Shown piece after piece: positions 1 through 15,000 of a DNA stretch of 64,000 nucleotides. The notes beneath the pieces were generated by a model that was not told the DNA's origin, did not search any database, and was given only the letters and a program-made list of their open reading frames with translations. Source of the DNA: Chrysogorgia sp. JL179-B06. Lineage: Eukaryota > Cnidaria > Anthozoa > Scleralcyonacea > Chrysogorgiidae. Position numbers and translations under genes: made by a program. The stretch's first letter is position 1. Each line of letters begins with the position of its first letter. The stretch spans positions 2,508,501 through 2,572,500 of the forward strand of contig JAYKKM010000142.1 in assembly GCA_035772405.1 (NCBI GenBank), written 5' to 3'.

Positions 1-3000
1 TCTCCCAAATTTGACGCAAAAAGTGAAATTTGCTGAAAATTAACCAAAATATGCTGTCTTAGGCGCAAAACGCAATAAAACCATTTTTAGAGCAATCGGA
101 CTGTTATTTCAAAAGTTATCACTGTGCCGAGTGAGAAAAACACTTTTTCGAGAAAAAGTGTTTTTCTCCCAAATTTGACGCAAAAAGTGAAATTTGCTGA
201 AAATTAACCAAAATATGCTGTCTTAGGCGCAAAACGCAATAAAACCATTTTTACAGCAATCGGACTGTTATTTCAAAAGTTATCACTGTGCCGAGTGAGA
301 AAAACACTTTTTCGAGAAAAAGTGTTTTTTCTCCCAAATTTGACGCAAAAAGTGAAATTTGCTGAAAATTAACCAAAATATGCTGTCTTAGGCGCAAAAC
401 GCAATAAAACCATTTTTAGAGCAATCGGACTGTTATTTCAAAAGTTATCACTGTGCCGAGTGAGAAAAAACACTTTTTCGAGAAAAAGTGTTTTTCTCCC
501 AAATTTGACGCAAAAAGTGAAATTTGCTGAAAATTAACCAAAATATGCTGTCTTAGGCGCAAAACGCAATAAAACCATTTTTAGAGCAATCGGACTGTTA
601 TTTCAAAAGTTATCACTGTGCCGAGTGAGAAAAACACTTTTTCGAGAAAAAGTGTTTTTCTCCCAAATTTGACGCAAAAAGTGAAATTTGCTGAAAATTA
701 ACCAAAATATGCTGTCTTAGGCGCAAAACGCAATAAAACCATTTTTAGAGCAATCGGACTGTTATTTCAAAAGTTATCACTGTGCCGAGTGAGAAAAACA
801 CTTTTTCGAGAAAAAGTGTTTTTCTCCCAAATTTGACGCAAAATGTGAAATTTGCTGAAAATTAACCAAAATATGCTGTCTTAGGCGCAAAACGCAATAA
901 AACCATTTTTAGAGCAATCGGACTGTTATTTCAAAAGTTATCACTGTGCCGAGTGAGAAAAACACTTTTTCGAGAAAAAGTGTTTTTTCTCCCAAATTTG
1001 ACGCAAAAAAGTGAAATTTGCTGAAAATTAACCAAAATATGCTGTCTTAGGCGCAAAACGCAATAAAAACCATTTTTAGAGCAATCGGACTGTTATTTAA
1101 AAAGTTATCACTGTGCCGAGTGAGAAAAACACTTTTTCGAGAAAAAGTGTTTTTCTCCCAAATTTGACGCAAAAAGTGAAATTTGCTGAAAATTAACCAA
1201 AATATGCTGTCTTAGGCGCAAAACGCAATAAAACCATTTTTTAGAGCAATCGGACTGTTATTTCAAAAGTTATCACTGTGCCGAGTGAGAAAAAACACTT
1301 TTTCGAGAAAAAGTGTTTTTCTCCCAAATTTGACGCAAAAAGTGAAATTTGCTAAAAATTAACCAAAATATGCTGTCTTAGGCGCAAAACGCAATAAAAC
1401 CATTTTTAGAGCAATCGGACTGTTATTTCAAAAGTTATCACTGTGCCGAGTGAGAAAAACACTTTTTCGAGAAAAAGTGTTTTTCTCCCAAATTTGACGC
1501 AAAAAGTGCAATTTGCTAAAAATTAACCAAAATATGCTGTCTTAGGCGCAAAACGCAATAAAACCATTTTTAGAGCAATCGGACTGTTATTTCAAAAGTT
1601 ATCACTGTGCCGAGTGAGAAAAACACTTTTTCGAGAAAAAGTGTTTTTCTCCCAAATTTGACGCAAAAAGTGAAATTTGCTAAAAATTAACCAAAATATG
1701 CTGTCTTAGGCGCAAAAACGCAATAAAACCATTTTTAGAGCAATCGGACTGTTATTTCAAAAGTTATCACTGTGCCGAGTGAGAAAAACACTTTTTCGAG
1801 AAAAAGTGTTTTTCTCCCAAATTTGACGCAAAAAGTGAAATTTGCTGAAAATTAACCAAAATATGCTGTCTTAGGCGCAAAACGCAATAAAACCATTTTT
1901 AGAGCAATCGGACTGTTATTTCAAAAGTTATCACTGTGCCGAGTGAGAAAAACACTTTTTCGAGAAAAAGTGTTTTTCTCCCAAATTTGACGCAAAACGT
2001 GAAATTTGCTGAAAATTAACCAAAATATGCTGTCTTAGGCGCAAAACGCAATAAAACCATTTTTAGAGCAATCGGACTGTTATTTCAAAAGTTATCACTG
2101 TGCCGAGTGAGAAAAACACTTTTTCGAGAAAAAGTGTTTTTCTCCCAAATTTGACGCAAAACGTGAAATTTGCTGAAAATTAACCAAAATAGGCTGTCTT
2201 AGGCGCAAAACGCAATAAAACCATTTTTAGAGCAATCGGACTGTTATTTCAAAAGTTATCACTGTGCCGAGTGAGAAAAACACTTTTTCGAGAAAAAGTG
2301 TTTTTTTCTCCCAAATTTGACGCAAAAAGTGAAATTTGCTGAAAATTAACCAAAATATGCTGTCTTAGGCGCAAAACGCAATAAAACCATTTTTAGAGCA
2401 ATCGGACTGTTATTTCAAAAGTTATCACTGTGCCGAGTGAGAAAAACACTTTTTCGAGAAAAAAGTGTTTTTCTCCCAAATTTGACGCAAAAAGTGAAAT
2501 TTGCTGAAAATTAACCAAAATATGCTGTCTTAGGCGCAAAACGCAATAAAACCATTTTTAGAGCAATCGGACTGTTATTTCAAAAGTTATCACTGTGCCG
2601 AGTGAGAAAAACACTTTTTCGAGAAAAAGTGTTTTTTCTCCCAAATTTGACGCAAAAGTGCAATTTGCTAAAAATTAACCAAAATATGCTGTCTTAGGCG
2701 CAAAACGCAATAAAACCATTTTTAGAGCAATCGGACTGTTATTTCAAAAGTTATCACTGTGCCGAGTGAGAAAAACACTTTTTCGAGAAAAAGTGTTTTT
2801 CTCCCAAATTTGACGCAAAAAGTGAAATTTGCTAAAAATTAACCAAAATATGCTGTCTTAGGCGCAAAACGCAATAAAACCATTTTTAGAGCAATCCGAC
2901 TGTTATTTCAAAAGTTATCACTGTGCCGAGTGAGAAAAACACTTTTTCGAGAAAAAGTGTTTTTCTCCCAAATTTGACGCAAAAAGTGAAATTTGCTAAA

Positions 3001-6000
3001 ATTAACCAAAATATGCTGTCTTAGGCGCAAAACGCAATAAAACATTTTTAGAGCAATCGGACTGTTATTTCAAAAGTTATCACTGTGCCGAGTAAGAAAA
3101 ACACTTTTTCGAGAAAAAGTGTTTTTCTCCTAAATTTGACGCAAAACGTGAAATTTGCTGAAAATTAACCAAAATATGCTGTCTTAGGCGCAAAACGCAA
3201 TAAAACCATTTTTAGAGCAATCGGACTGTTATTTCAAAAGTTATCACTGTGCCGAGTGAGAAAAACACTTTTTCGAGAAAAAGTGTTTTTCTCCCAAATT
3301 TGACGCAAAAAGTGAAATTTGCTGAAAATTAACCAAAATATGCTGTCTTAGGCGCAAAACGCAATAAAACCATTTTTAGAGCAATCGGACTGTTATTTCA
3401 AAAGTTATCACTGTGCCGAGTGAGAAAAACACTTTTTCGAGAAAAAGTGTTTTTCTCCCAAATTTGACGCAAAAAGTGAAATTTGCTGAAAATTAACCAA
3501 AATATGCTGTCTTAGGCGCAAAACGCAATAAAACCATTTTTACAGCAATCGGACTGTTATTTCAAAAGTTATCACTGTGCCGAGTGAGAAAAACACTTTT
3601 TCGAGAAAAAGTGTTTTTCTCCCAAATTTGACGCAAAAACGTGAAATTTGCTGAAAATTAACCAAAATATGCTGTCTTAGGCGCAAAACGCAATAAAACC
3701 ATTTTTACAGCAATCGGACTGTTATTTCAAAAGTTATCACTGTGCCGAGTGAGAAAAACACTTTTTCGAGAAAAAGTGTTTTTCTCCCAAATTTGACGCA
3801 AAAAGTGAAATTTGCTGAAAATTAACCAAAATATGCTGTCTTAGGCGCAAAACGCAATAAAACCATTTTTAGAGCAATCGGACTGTTATTTCAAAAGTTA
3901 TCACTGTGCCGAGTAAGAAAAACACTTTTTCGAGAAAAAAGTGTTTTTCTCCCAAATTTGACGCAAAAAGTGAAATTTGCTGAAAATTAACCAAAATATG
4001 CTGTCTTAGGCGCAAAACGCAATAAAACCATTTTTACAGCAATCGGACTGTTATTTCAAAAGTTATCACTGTGCCGAGTGAGAAAAACACTTTTTCGAGA
4101 AAAAGTGTTTTTTCCCAAATTTGACGCAAAAAGTGAAATTTGCTAAAAATTAACCAAAATATGCTGTCTTAGGCGCAAAACGCAATAAAACCATTTTTAG
4201 AGCAATCGGACTGTTATTTCAAAAGTTATCACTGTGCCGAGTGAGAAAAACACTTTTTCGAGAAAAAGTGTTTTTCTCCCAAATTTGACGCAAAAAGTGA
4301 AATTTGCTGAAAATTAACCAAAATATGCTGTCTTAGGCGCAAAACGCAATAAAACCATTTTTACAGCAATCGGACTGTTATTTCAAAAGTTATCACTGTG
4401 CCGAGTGAGAAAAACACTTTTTCGAGAAAAAGTGTTTTTCTCCCAAATTTGACGCAAAAAGTGAAATTTGCTGAAAATTAACCAAAATATGCTGTCTTAG
4501 GCGCAAAACGTAATAAAACCATTTTTACAGCAATCGGACCGATATTTCAAAAGTTATCACTGTGCCGAATGAGAAAAACACTTTTTCGAGAAGAAGTGTT
4601 TCTCTCCCAAATTTGACGCAAAAAGTGAAATTTGCTGAAAATTAACCAAAATATGCTGTCTTAGGCGCAAAACGCAATAAAACCATTTTTACAGCAATCG
4701 GACTGTTATTTCAAAAGTTATCACTGTGCCGAGTGAGAAAAACACTTTTTCGAGAAAAAGTGTTTTTCTCCCAAATTTGACGCAAAAAGTGAAATTTGCT
4801 AAAAATTAACCAAAATATGCTGTCTTAGGCGCAAAACGCAATAAAACCATTTTTACAGCAATCGGACTGTTATTTCAAAAGTTATCACTGTGCCGAGTGA
4901 GAAAAACACTTTTTCGAGAAAAAGTGTTTTTCTCCCAAATTTGACGCAAAAAGTGAAATTTGCTGAAAATTAACCAAAATATGCTGTCTTAGGCGCAAAA
5001 ACGCAATAAAACCATTTTTAGAGCAATCCGACTGTTATTTCAAAAGTTATCACTGTGCCGAGTGAGAAAAACACTTTTTCGAGAAATAGTGTTTTTTCTC
5101 CCAAATTTGACGCAAAATGTGAAATTTGCTGAAAATTAACCAAAATATGCTGTCTTAGGCGCAAAACGCAATAAAACCATTTTTAGAGCAATCGGACTGT
5201 TATTTCAAAAGTTATCACTGTGCCGAGTGAGAAAAACACTTTTTCGAGAAATAGTGTTTTTTCTCCCAAATTTGACGCAAAAAGTGCAATTTGCTAAAAA
5301 TTAACCAAAATATGCTGTCTTAGGCGCAAAACGCAATAAAACCATTTTTAGAGCAATCGGACTGTTATTTCAAAAGTTATCACTGTGCCGAGTGAGAAAA
5401 ACACTTTTTCGAGAAAAAGTGTTTTTCTCCCAAATTTGACGCAAAAAGTGAAATTTGCTAAAAATTAACCAAAATATGCTGTCTTAGGCGCAAAACGCAA
5501 TAAAACCATTTTTAGAGCAATCGGACTGTTATTTCAAAAGTTATCACTGTGCCGAGTGAGAAAAACACTTTTTCGAGAAAAAGTGTTTTTCTCCCAAATT
5601 TGACGCAAAAAGTGAAATTTGCTAAAAATTAACCAAAATATGCTGTCTTAGGCGCAAAACGCAATAAAACCATTTTTAGAGCAATCGGACTGTTATTTCA
5701 AAAGTTATCACTGTGCCGAGTGAGAAAAACACTTTTTCGAGAAAAAGTGTTTTTCTCCCAAATTTGACGCAAAAAGTGAAATTTGCTAAAAATTAACCAA
5801 AATATGCTGTCTTAGGCGCAAAACGCAATAAAACCATTTTTAGAGCAATCGGACTGTTATTTCAAAAGTTATCACTGTGCCGAGTGAGAAAAACACTTTT
5901 TCGAGAAAAAGTGTTTTTCTCCCAAATTTGACGCAAAAAGTGAAATTTGCTGAAAATTAACCAAAATATGCTGTCTTAGGCGCAAAACGCAATAAAACCA

Positions 6001-9000
6001 TTTTTAGAGCAATCGGACTGTTATTTCAAAAGTTATCACTGTGCCGAGTGAGAAAAACACTTTTTCGAGAAAAAGTGTTTTTCTCCCAAATTTGACGCAA
6101 AAAGTGAAATTTGCTAAAAATTAACCAAAATATGCTGTCTTAGGCGCAAAACGCAATAAAACCATTTTTAGAGCAAATCGGACTGTTATTTCAAAAGTTA
6201 TCACTGTGCCGAGTGAGAAAAACACTTTTTCGAGAAAAAGTGTTTTTTCTCCCAAATTTGACGCAAAAAGTGAAATTTGCTAAAAATTAACCAAAATATG
6301 CTGTCTTAGGCGCAAAACGCAATAAAACCATTTTTAGAGCAATCGGACTGTTATTTCAAAAGTTATCACTGTGCCGAGTGAGAAAAACACTTTTTCGAGA
6401 AAAAGTGTTTTTCTCCCAAATTTGACGCAAAAAGTGAAATTTGCTGAAAATTAACCAAAATATGCTGTCTTAGGCGCAAAACGCAATAAAACCATTTTTA
6501 GAGCAATCCGGACTGTTATTTCAAAAGTTATCACTGTGCCGAGTGAGAAAAACACTTTTTCGAGAAAAAGTGTTTTTCTCCCAAATTTGACGCAAAAAGT
6601 GAAATTTGCTAAAAATTAACCAAAATATGCTGTCTTAGGCGCAAAACGCAATAAAACCATTTTTAGAGCCAATCGGACTGTTATTTCAAAAGTTATCACT
6701 GTGCCGAGTGAGAAAAACACTTTTTCGAGAAAAAGTGTTTTTACTCCCAAATTTGACTCATAAAAGTGAAATTTGCTAAAAATTAACCAAAATAGCCGTC
6801 TTAGGCGCAAAACGCAATAAAAACCATTTTTAGAGGAATCGGACTGTTATTTCAAAAGTTATCACTGTGCCGAGTGAGAAAAACACTTTTTCGAGAAAAA
6901 GTGTTTTTCTCCAAAATTTGACGCAAAAACTGAAATTTTACTGAAAATTAACCAAAATATGCTGTCTTAGGCGCAAAACGCAATAAAACCATTTTTACAG
7001 CAATCGGACTGTTATTTCAAAAGTTATCACTGTGCCGAGTGAGAAAAACACTTTTTCGAGAAAAAGTGTTTTTCTCCCAAATTTGACGCAAAAAAGTGAA
7101 ATTTGCTAAAAATTAACCAAAATATGCTGTCTTAGGCGCAAAACGCAATAAAACCATTTTTAGAGCAATCGGACTGTTATTTCAAAAGTTATCACTGTGC
7201 CGAGTGAGAAAAACACTTTTTCGAGAAAAAGTGTTTTTCTCCCAAATTTGACGCAAAAAGTGAAATTTGCTAAAAATTAACCAAAATATGCTGTCTTAGG
7301 CGCAAAACGCAATAAAACCATTTTTAGAGCAATCGGACTGTTATTTCAAAAGTTATCACTGTGCCGAGTGAGAAAAACACTTTTTCGAGAAAAAGTGTTT
7401 TTCTCCCAAATTTGACGCAAAAAGTGAAATTTGCTAAAAATTAACCAAAATATGCTGTCTTAGGCGCAAAACGCAATAAAACAATTTTTAGAGCAATCGG
7501 ACTGTTATTTCAAAAGTTATCACTGTGCCGAGTGAGAAAAACACTTTTTCGAGAAAAAGTGTTTTTTCTCCCAAATTTGACGCAAAAAGTGAAATTTGCT
7601 AAAAATTAACCAAAATATGCTGTCTTAGGCGCAAAACGCAATAAAACCATTTTTAGAGCAATCGGACTGTTATTTCAAAAGTTATCACTGTGCCGAGTGA
7701 GAAAAACACTTTTTCGAGAAAAAGTGTTTTTCTCCCAAATTTGACGCAAAAAGTGAAATTTGCTGAAAATTAACCAAAATATGCTGTCTTAGGCGCAAAA
7801 CGCAATAAAACCATTTTTAGAGCAATCGGACTGTTATTTCAAAAGTTATCACTGTGCCGAGTGAGAAAAACACTTTTTCGAGAAAAAGTGTTTTTCTCCC
7901 AAATTTGACGCAAAAAGTGAAATTTGCTGAAAATTAACCAAAATATGCTGTCTTAGGCGCAAAACGCAATAAAACCATTTTTACAGCAATCGGACTGTTA
8001 TTTCAAAAGTTATCACTGTGCCGAGTGAGAAAAACACTTTTTCGAGAAAAAGTGTTTTTCTCCCAAATTTGACGCAAAAAGTGAAATTTGCTAAAAATTA
8101 ACCAAAATATGCTGTCTTAGGCGCAAAACGCAATAAAACCATTTTTAGAGCAATCGGACTGTTATTTCAAAAGTTATCACTGTGCCGAGTGAGAAAAACA
8201 CTTTTTCGAAGAAAAAGTGTTTTTCTCCCAAATTTGACGCAAAAAGTGAAATTTGCTAAAAATTAACCAAAATATGCTGTCTTAGGCGCAAAACGCAATA
8301 AAAACCATTTTTAGAGCAATCGGACTGTTATTTCAAAAGTTATCACTGGGCCGAGTGAGAAAAACACTTTTTCGAGAAAAAGTGTTTTTCTCCCAAATTT
8401 GACGCAAAAAGTGAAATTTGCTAAAAATTAACCAAAATATGCTGTCTTAGGCGCAAAACGCAATAAAACCATTTTTAGAGCAATCGGACTGTTATTTCAA
8501 AAGTTATCACTGTGCCGAGTGAGAAAAACACTTTTTCGAGAAAAAGTGTTTTTCTCCCAAATTTGACGCAAAAAGTGAAATTTGCTGAAAATTAACCAAA
8601 ATATGCTGTCTTAGGCGCAAAACGCAATAAAACCATTTTTAGAGCAATCGACTGTTATTTCAAAAGTTATCACTGTGCCGAGTGAGAAAAACACTTTTTC
8701 GAGAAAAAGTGTTTTTTCTCCCAAATTTGACGCAAAAAGTGAAATTTGCTAAAAATTAACCAAAATATGCTGTCTTAAGGCGCAAAACGCAATAAAAACC
8801 ATTTTTAGAGCAATCCGACTGTTATTTCAAAAGTTATCACTGTGCCGAGTGAGAAAAACACTTTTTCGAGAAAAAGTGTTTTTTCTCCCAAATTTGACGC
8901 AAAAAGTGAAATTTGCTAAAAATTAACCAAAATATGCTGTCTTAGGCGCAAAACGCAATAAAACCATTTTTAGAGCAATCGGACTGTTATTTCAAAAGTT

Positions 9001-12000
9001 ATCACTGTGCCGAGTGAGAAAAACACTTTTTCGAGAAAAAGTGTTTTTCTCCCAAATTTGACGCAAAAAGTGAAATTTGCTAAAAATTAACCAAAATATG
9101 CTGTCTTAGGCGCAAAACGCAATAAAACCATTTTTAGAGCAATCGGACTGTTATTTCAAAAGTTATCACTGTGCCGAGTGAGAAAAACACTTTTTCGAGA
9201 AAAAGTGTTTTTCTCCCAAATTTGACGCAAAAAGTGAAATTTGCTGAAAATTAACCAAAATATGCTGTCTTAGGCGCAAAACGCAATAAAACCATTTTTA
9301 GAGCAATCGGACTGTTATTTCAAAAGTTATCACTGTGCCGAGTGAGAAAAACACTTTTTCGAGAAAAAGTGTTTTTCTCCCAAATTTGACGCAAAAAGTG
9401 AAATTTGCTGAAAATTAACCAAAATATGCTGTCTTAGGCGCAAAACGCAATAAAACCATTTTTACAGCAATCGGACTGTTATTTCAAAAGTTATCACTGT
9501 GCCGAGTGAGAAAAAACACTTTTTCGAGAAAAAGTGTTTTTCTCCCAAATTTGACGCAAAAAGTGAAATTTGCTGAAAATTAACCAAAATATGCTGTCTT
9601 AGGCGCAAAACGCAATAAAACCATTTTTACAGCAATCGGACTGTTATTTCAAAAGTTATCACTGTGCCGAGTGAGAAAAACACTTTTTCGAGAAAAAGTG
9701 TTTTTCTCCCAAATTTGACGCAAAAAGTGAAATTTGCTAAAAATTAACCAAAATATGCTGTCTTAGGCGCAAAACGCAATAAAACCATTTTTACAGCAAT
9801 CGGACTGTTATTTCAAAAGTTATCACTGTGCCGAGTGAGAAAAACACTTTTTCGAGAAAAAGTGTTTTTCTCCCAAATTTGACGCAAAAAGTGAAATTTG
9901 CTGAAAATTAACCAAAATATGCTGTCTTAGGCGCAAAACGCAATAAAACCATTTTAGAGCAATCGGACTGTTATTTCAAAAGTTATCACTGTGCCGAGTG
10001 AGAAAAACACTTTTTCGAGAAAAAGTGTTTTTCTCCCAAATTTGACGCAAAAAGTGAAATTTGCTGAAAATTAACCAAAATATGCTGTCTTAGGCGCAAA
10101 ACGCAATAAACCATTTTTACAGCAATCGGACTGTTATTTCAAAAGTTATCACTGTGCCGAGTGAGAAAAACACTTTTTCGAGAAAAAGTGTTTTTCTCCC
10201 AAATTTGACGCAAAACGTGAAATTTGCTGAAAAATTAACCAAAATATGCTGTCTTAGGCGCAAAAACGCAATAAAACCATTTTTAGAGCAATCGGACTGT
10301 TATTTCAAAAGTTATCACTGTGCCGAGTGAGAAAAACACTTTTTCGAGAAAAAGTGTTTTTCTCCCAAATTTGACGCAAAAAGTGAAATTTGCTAAAAAT
10401 TAACCAAAATATGCTGTCTTAGGCGCAAAACGCAATAAAACCATTTTTAGAGCAATCGGACTGTTATTTCAAAAGTTATCACTGTGCCGAGTGAGAAAAA
10501 CACTTTTTCGAGAAAAAGTGTTTTTCTCCCAAATTTGACGCAAAACGTGAAATTTGCTGAAAATTAACCAAAATATGCTGTCTTAGGCGCAAAACGCAAT
10601 AAAACCATTTTTAGAGCAATCGGACTGTTATTTCAAAAGTTATCACTGTGCCGAGTGAGAAAAACACTTTTTCGAGAAAAAGTGTTTTTCTCCCAAATTT
10701 GACGCAAAAAGTGAAATTTGCTAAAAATTAACCAAAATATGCTGTCTTAGGCGCAAAACGCAATAAAACCATTTTTAGAGCAATCGGACTGTTATTTCAA
10801 AAGTTATCACTGTGCCGAGTGAGAAAAACACTTTTTCGAGAAAAAGTGTTTTTCTCCCAAATTTGACGCAAAAAGTGAAATTTGCTAAAAATTAACCAAA
10901 ATATGCTGTCTTAGGCGCAAAACGCAATAAAACCATTTTTAGAGCAATCGGACTGTTATTTCAAAAGTTATCACTGTGCCGAGTGAGAAAAACACTTTTT
11001 CGAGAAAAAGTGTTTTTTCTCCCAAATTTGACGCAAAACGTGAAATTTGCTGAAAATTAACCAAAATATGCTGTCTTAGGCGCAAAACGCAATAAAACCA
11101 TTTTTAGAGCAATCGGACTGTTATTTCAAAAGTTATCACTGTGCCGAGTGAGAAAAACACTTTTTCGAGAAAAAGTGTTTTTCTCCCAAATTTGACGCAA
11201 AAAGTGAAATTTGCTAAAAATTAACCAAAATATGCTGTCTTAGGCGCAAAACGCAATAAAACCATTTTTAGAGCAATCGGACTGTTATTTCAAAAGTTAT
11301 CACTGTGCCGAGTGAGAAAAACACTTTTTCGAGAAAAAGTGTTTTTCTCCCAAATTTGACGCAAAAAGTGAAATTTGCTAAAAATTAACCAAAATATGCT
11401 GTCTTAGGCGCAAAACGCAATAAAACCATTTTTAGAGCAATCCGACTGTTATTTCAAAAGTTATCACTGTGCCGAGTGAGAAAAACACTTTTTCGAGAAA
11501 AAGTGTTTTTCTCCCAAATTTGACGCAAAAAGTGAAATTTGCTAAAAATTAACCAAAATATGCTGTCTTAGGCGCAAAACGCAATAAAACCATTTTTAGA
11601 GCAATCGGACTGTTATTTCAAAAGTTTTCACTGTGCCGAGTGAGAAAAACACTTTTTCGAGAAAAAGTGTTTTTTCTCCCAAATTTGACGCAAAATGTGA
11701 AATTTGCTGAAAATTAACCAAAATATGCTGTCTTAGGCGCAAAACGCAATAAAACCATTTTTAGAGCAATCGGACTGTTATTTCAAAAGTTATCACTGTG
11801 CCGAGTGAGAAAAACACTTTTTCGAGAAAAAGTGTTTTTCTCCCAAATTTGACGCAAAAAGTGAAATTTGCTAAAAATTAACCAAAATATGCTGTCTTAG
11901 GCGCAAAACGCAATAAAACCATTTTTAGAGCAATCGGACTGTTATTTCAAAAGTTATCACTGTGCCGAGTGAGAAAAACACTTTTTCGAGAAAAAGTGTT

Positions 12001-15000
12001 TTTCTCCCAAATTTGACGCAAAAAGTGAAATTTGCTGAAAATTAACCAAAATATGCTGTCTTAGGCGCAAAACGCAATAAAACCATTTTTAGAGCAATCG
12101 GACTGTTATTTCAAAAGTTATCACTGTGCCGAGTGAGAAAAACACTTTTTCGAGAAAAAGTGTTTTTCTCCCAAATTTGACGCAAAAAGTGAAATTTGCT
12201 AAAAATTAACCAAAATATGCTGTCTTAGGCGCAAAACGCAATAAAACCATTTTTAGAGCAATCGGACTGTTATTTCAAAAGTTATCACTGTGCCGAGTGA
12301 GAAAAAACACTTTTTCGAGAAAAAGTGTTTTTCTCCCAAATTTGACGCAAAAAGTGAAATTTGCTGAAAATTAACCAAAATATGCTGTCTTAGGCGCAAA
12401 ACGCAATAAAACCATTTTTAGAGCAATCGGACTGTTATTTCAAAAGTTATCACTGTGCCGAGTGAGAAAAACACTTTTTCGAGAAAAAGTGTTTTTCTCC
12501 CAAATTTGACGCAAAAAGTGAAATTTGCTAAAAATTAACCAAAATATGCTGTCTTAGGCGCAAAACGCAATAAAACCATTTTTAGAGCAATCGGACTGTT
12601 ATTTCAAAAGTTATCACTGTGCCGAGTGAGAAAAACACTTTTTCGAGAAAAAGTGTTTTTCTCCCAAATTTGACGCAAAAGTGAAATTTGCTGAAAATTA
12701 ACCAAAATATGCTGTCTTAGGCGCAAAACGCAATAAAACCATTTTTAGAGCAATCGGACTGTTATTTCAAAAGTTATCACTGTGCCGAGTGAGAAAAACA
12801 CTTTTTCGAGAAAAAGTGTTTTTCTCCCAAATTTGACGCAAAAAGTGAAATTTGCTGAAAATTAACCAAAATATGCTGTCTTAGGCGCAAAACGCAATAA
12901 AACCATTTTTAGAGCAATCGGACTGTTATTTCAAAAGTTATCACTGTGCCGAGTGAGAAAAACACTTTTTCGAGAAAAAGTGTTTTTCTCCCAAATTTGA
13001 CGCAAAAAGTGAAATTTGCTAAAAATTAACCAAAATATGCTGTCTTAGGCGCAAAACGCAATAAAACCATTTTTAGAGCAATCGGACTGTTATTTCAAAA
13101 GTTATCACTGTGCCGAGTGAGAAAAACACTTTTTCGAGAAAAAGTATTTTGCCCTCTAAATTTGACGCAAAAAGTTAAATTTGCTAAAAATTAACCAAAA
13201 TATACTGTCTTAGGCGCAAAACGCAATAAAACCATTTTTAGAGCAATCGGACTGTTATTTCAAAAGTTATCACTGTGCCGAGTGAGAAAAACACTTTTTC
13301 GAGAAAAAGTGTTTTTCTCCCAAATTTGACGCAAAAAGTGCAATTTGCTGAAAATTAACCAAAATATGCTGTCTTAGGCGCAAAACGCAATAAAACCATT
13401 TTTAGAGCAATCGGACTGTTATTTCAAAAGTTATCACTGTGCCGAGTGAGAAAAACACTTTTTCGAGAAAAAGTGTTTTTCTCCCAAATTTGACGCAAAA
13501 AGTGAAATTTGCTAAAAATTAACCAAAATATGCTGTCTTAGGCGCAAAACGCAATAAAACCATTTTTAGAGCAATCGGACTGTTATTTCAAAAGTTATCA
13601 CTGTGCCGAGAAAAACACTTTTTCGAGAAAAAGTGTTTTTCTCCCAAATTTGACGCAAAAAGTGAAATTTGCTGAAAATTAACCAAAATATGCTGTCTTA
13701 GGCGCAAAACGCAATAAAACCATTTTTAGAGCAATCGGACTGTTATTTCAAAAGTTATCACTGTGCCGAGTGAGAAAAACACTTTTTCGAGAAAAAGTGT
13801 TTTTCTCCCAAATTTGACGCAAAAAGTGAAATTTGCTGAAAATTAACCAAAATATGCTGTCTTAGGCGCAAAACGCAATAAAACCATTTTTACAGCAATC
13901 GGACTGTTATTTCAAAAGTTATCACTGTGCCGAGTGAGAAAAACACTTTTTCGAGAAAAAGTGTTTTTCTCCCAAATTTGACGCAAAAAGTGAAATTTGC
14001 TGAAAATTAACCAAAATGCTGTCTTAGGCGCAAAACGCAATAAAACCATTTTTACAGCAATCGGACTGTTATTTCAAAAGTTATCACTGTGCCGAGTGAG
14101 AAAAACACTTTTTCGAGAAAAGTGTTTTTCTCCCAAATTTGACGCAAAAAGTGAAATTTGCTGAAAATTAACCAAAATATGCTGTCTTAGGCGCAAAACG
14201 CAATAAAACCATTTTTACAGCAATCGGACTGTTATTTCAAAAGTTATCACTGTGCCGAGTGAGAAAAACACTTTTTCGAGAAAAAGTGTTTTTTCTCCCA
14301 AATTTGACGCAAAAAGTGAAATTTGCTAAAAATTAACCAAAATATGCTGTCTTAGGCGCAAAACGCAATAAAACCATTTTTAGAGCAATCGGACTGTTAT
14401 TTCAAAAGTTATCACTGTGCCGAGTGAGAAAAACACTTTTTCGAGAAAAAGTGTTTTTCTCCCAAATTTGACGCAAAAAGTGAAATTTGCTGAAAATTAA
14501 CCAAAATATGCTGTCTTAGGCGCAAAACGCAATAAAACCATTTTTACAGCAATCGGACTGTTATTTCAAAAGTTATCACTGTGCCGAGTGAGAAAAACAC
14601 TTTTTCGAGAAAAAGTGTTTTTCTCCCAAATTTGACGCAAAAAGTGAAATTTGCTGAAAATTAACCAAAATATGCTGTCTTAGGCGCAAAACGCAATAAA
14701 ACCATTTTTACAGCAATCGGACTGTTATTTCAAAAGTTATCACTGTGCCGAGTGAGAAAAACACTTTTTCGAGAAAAAGTGTTTTTCTCCCAAATTTGAC
14801 GCAAAAAGTGAAATTTGCTAAAAATTAACCAAAATATGCTGTCTTAGGCGCAAAACGCAATAAAACCATTTTTAGAGCAATCGGACTGTTATTTCAAAAG
14901 TTATCACTGTGCCGAGTGAGAAAAACACTTTTTCGAGAAAAAGTGTTTTTCTCCCAAATTTGACGCAAAAAGTGAAATTTGCTAAAAATTAACCAAAATA

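Noticed and set aside
6616..6810. 64-residue ORF on the minus strand in the satellite
   Set aside because: Open only because one monomer has private indels; its translation is repeat monomer and no other copy keeps it open.
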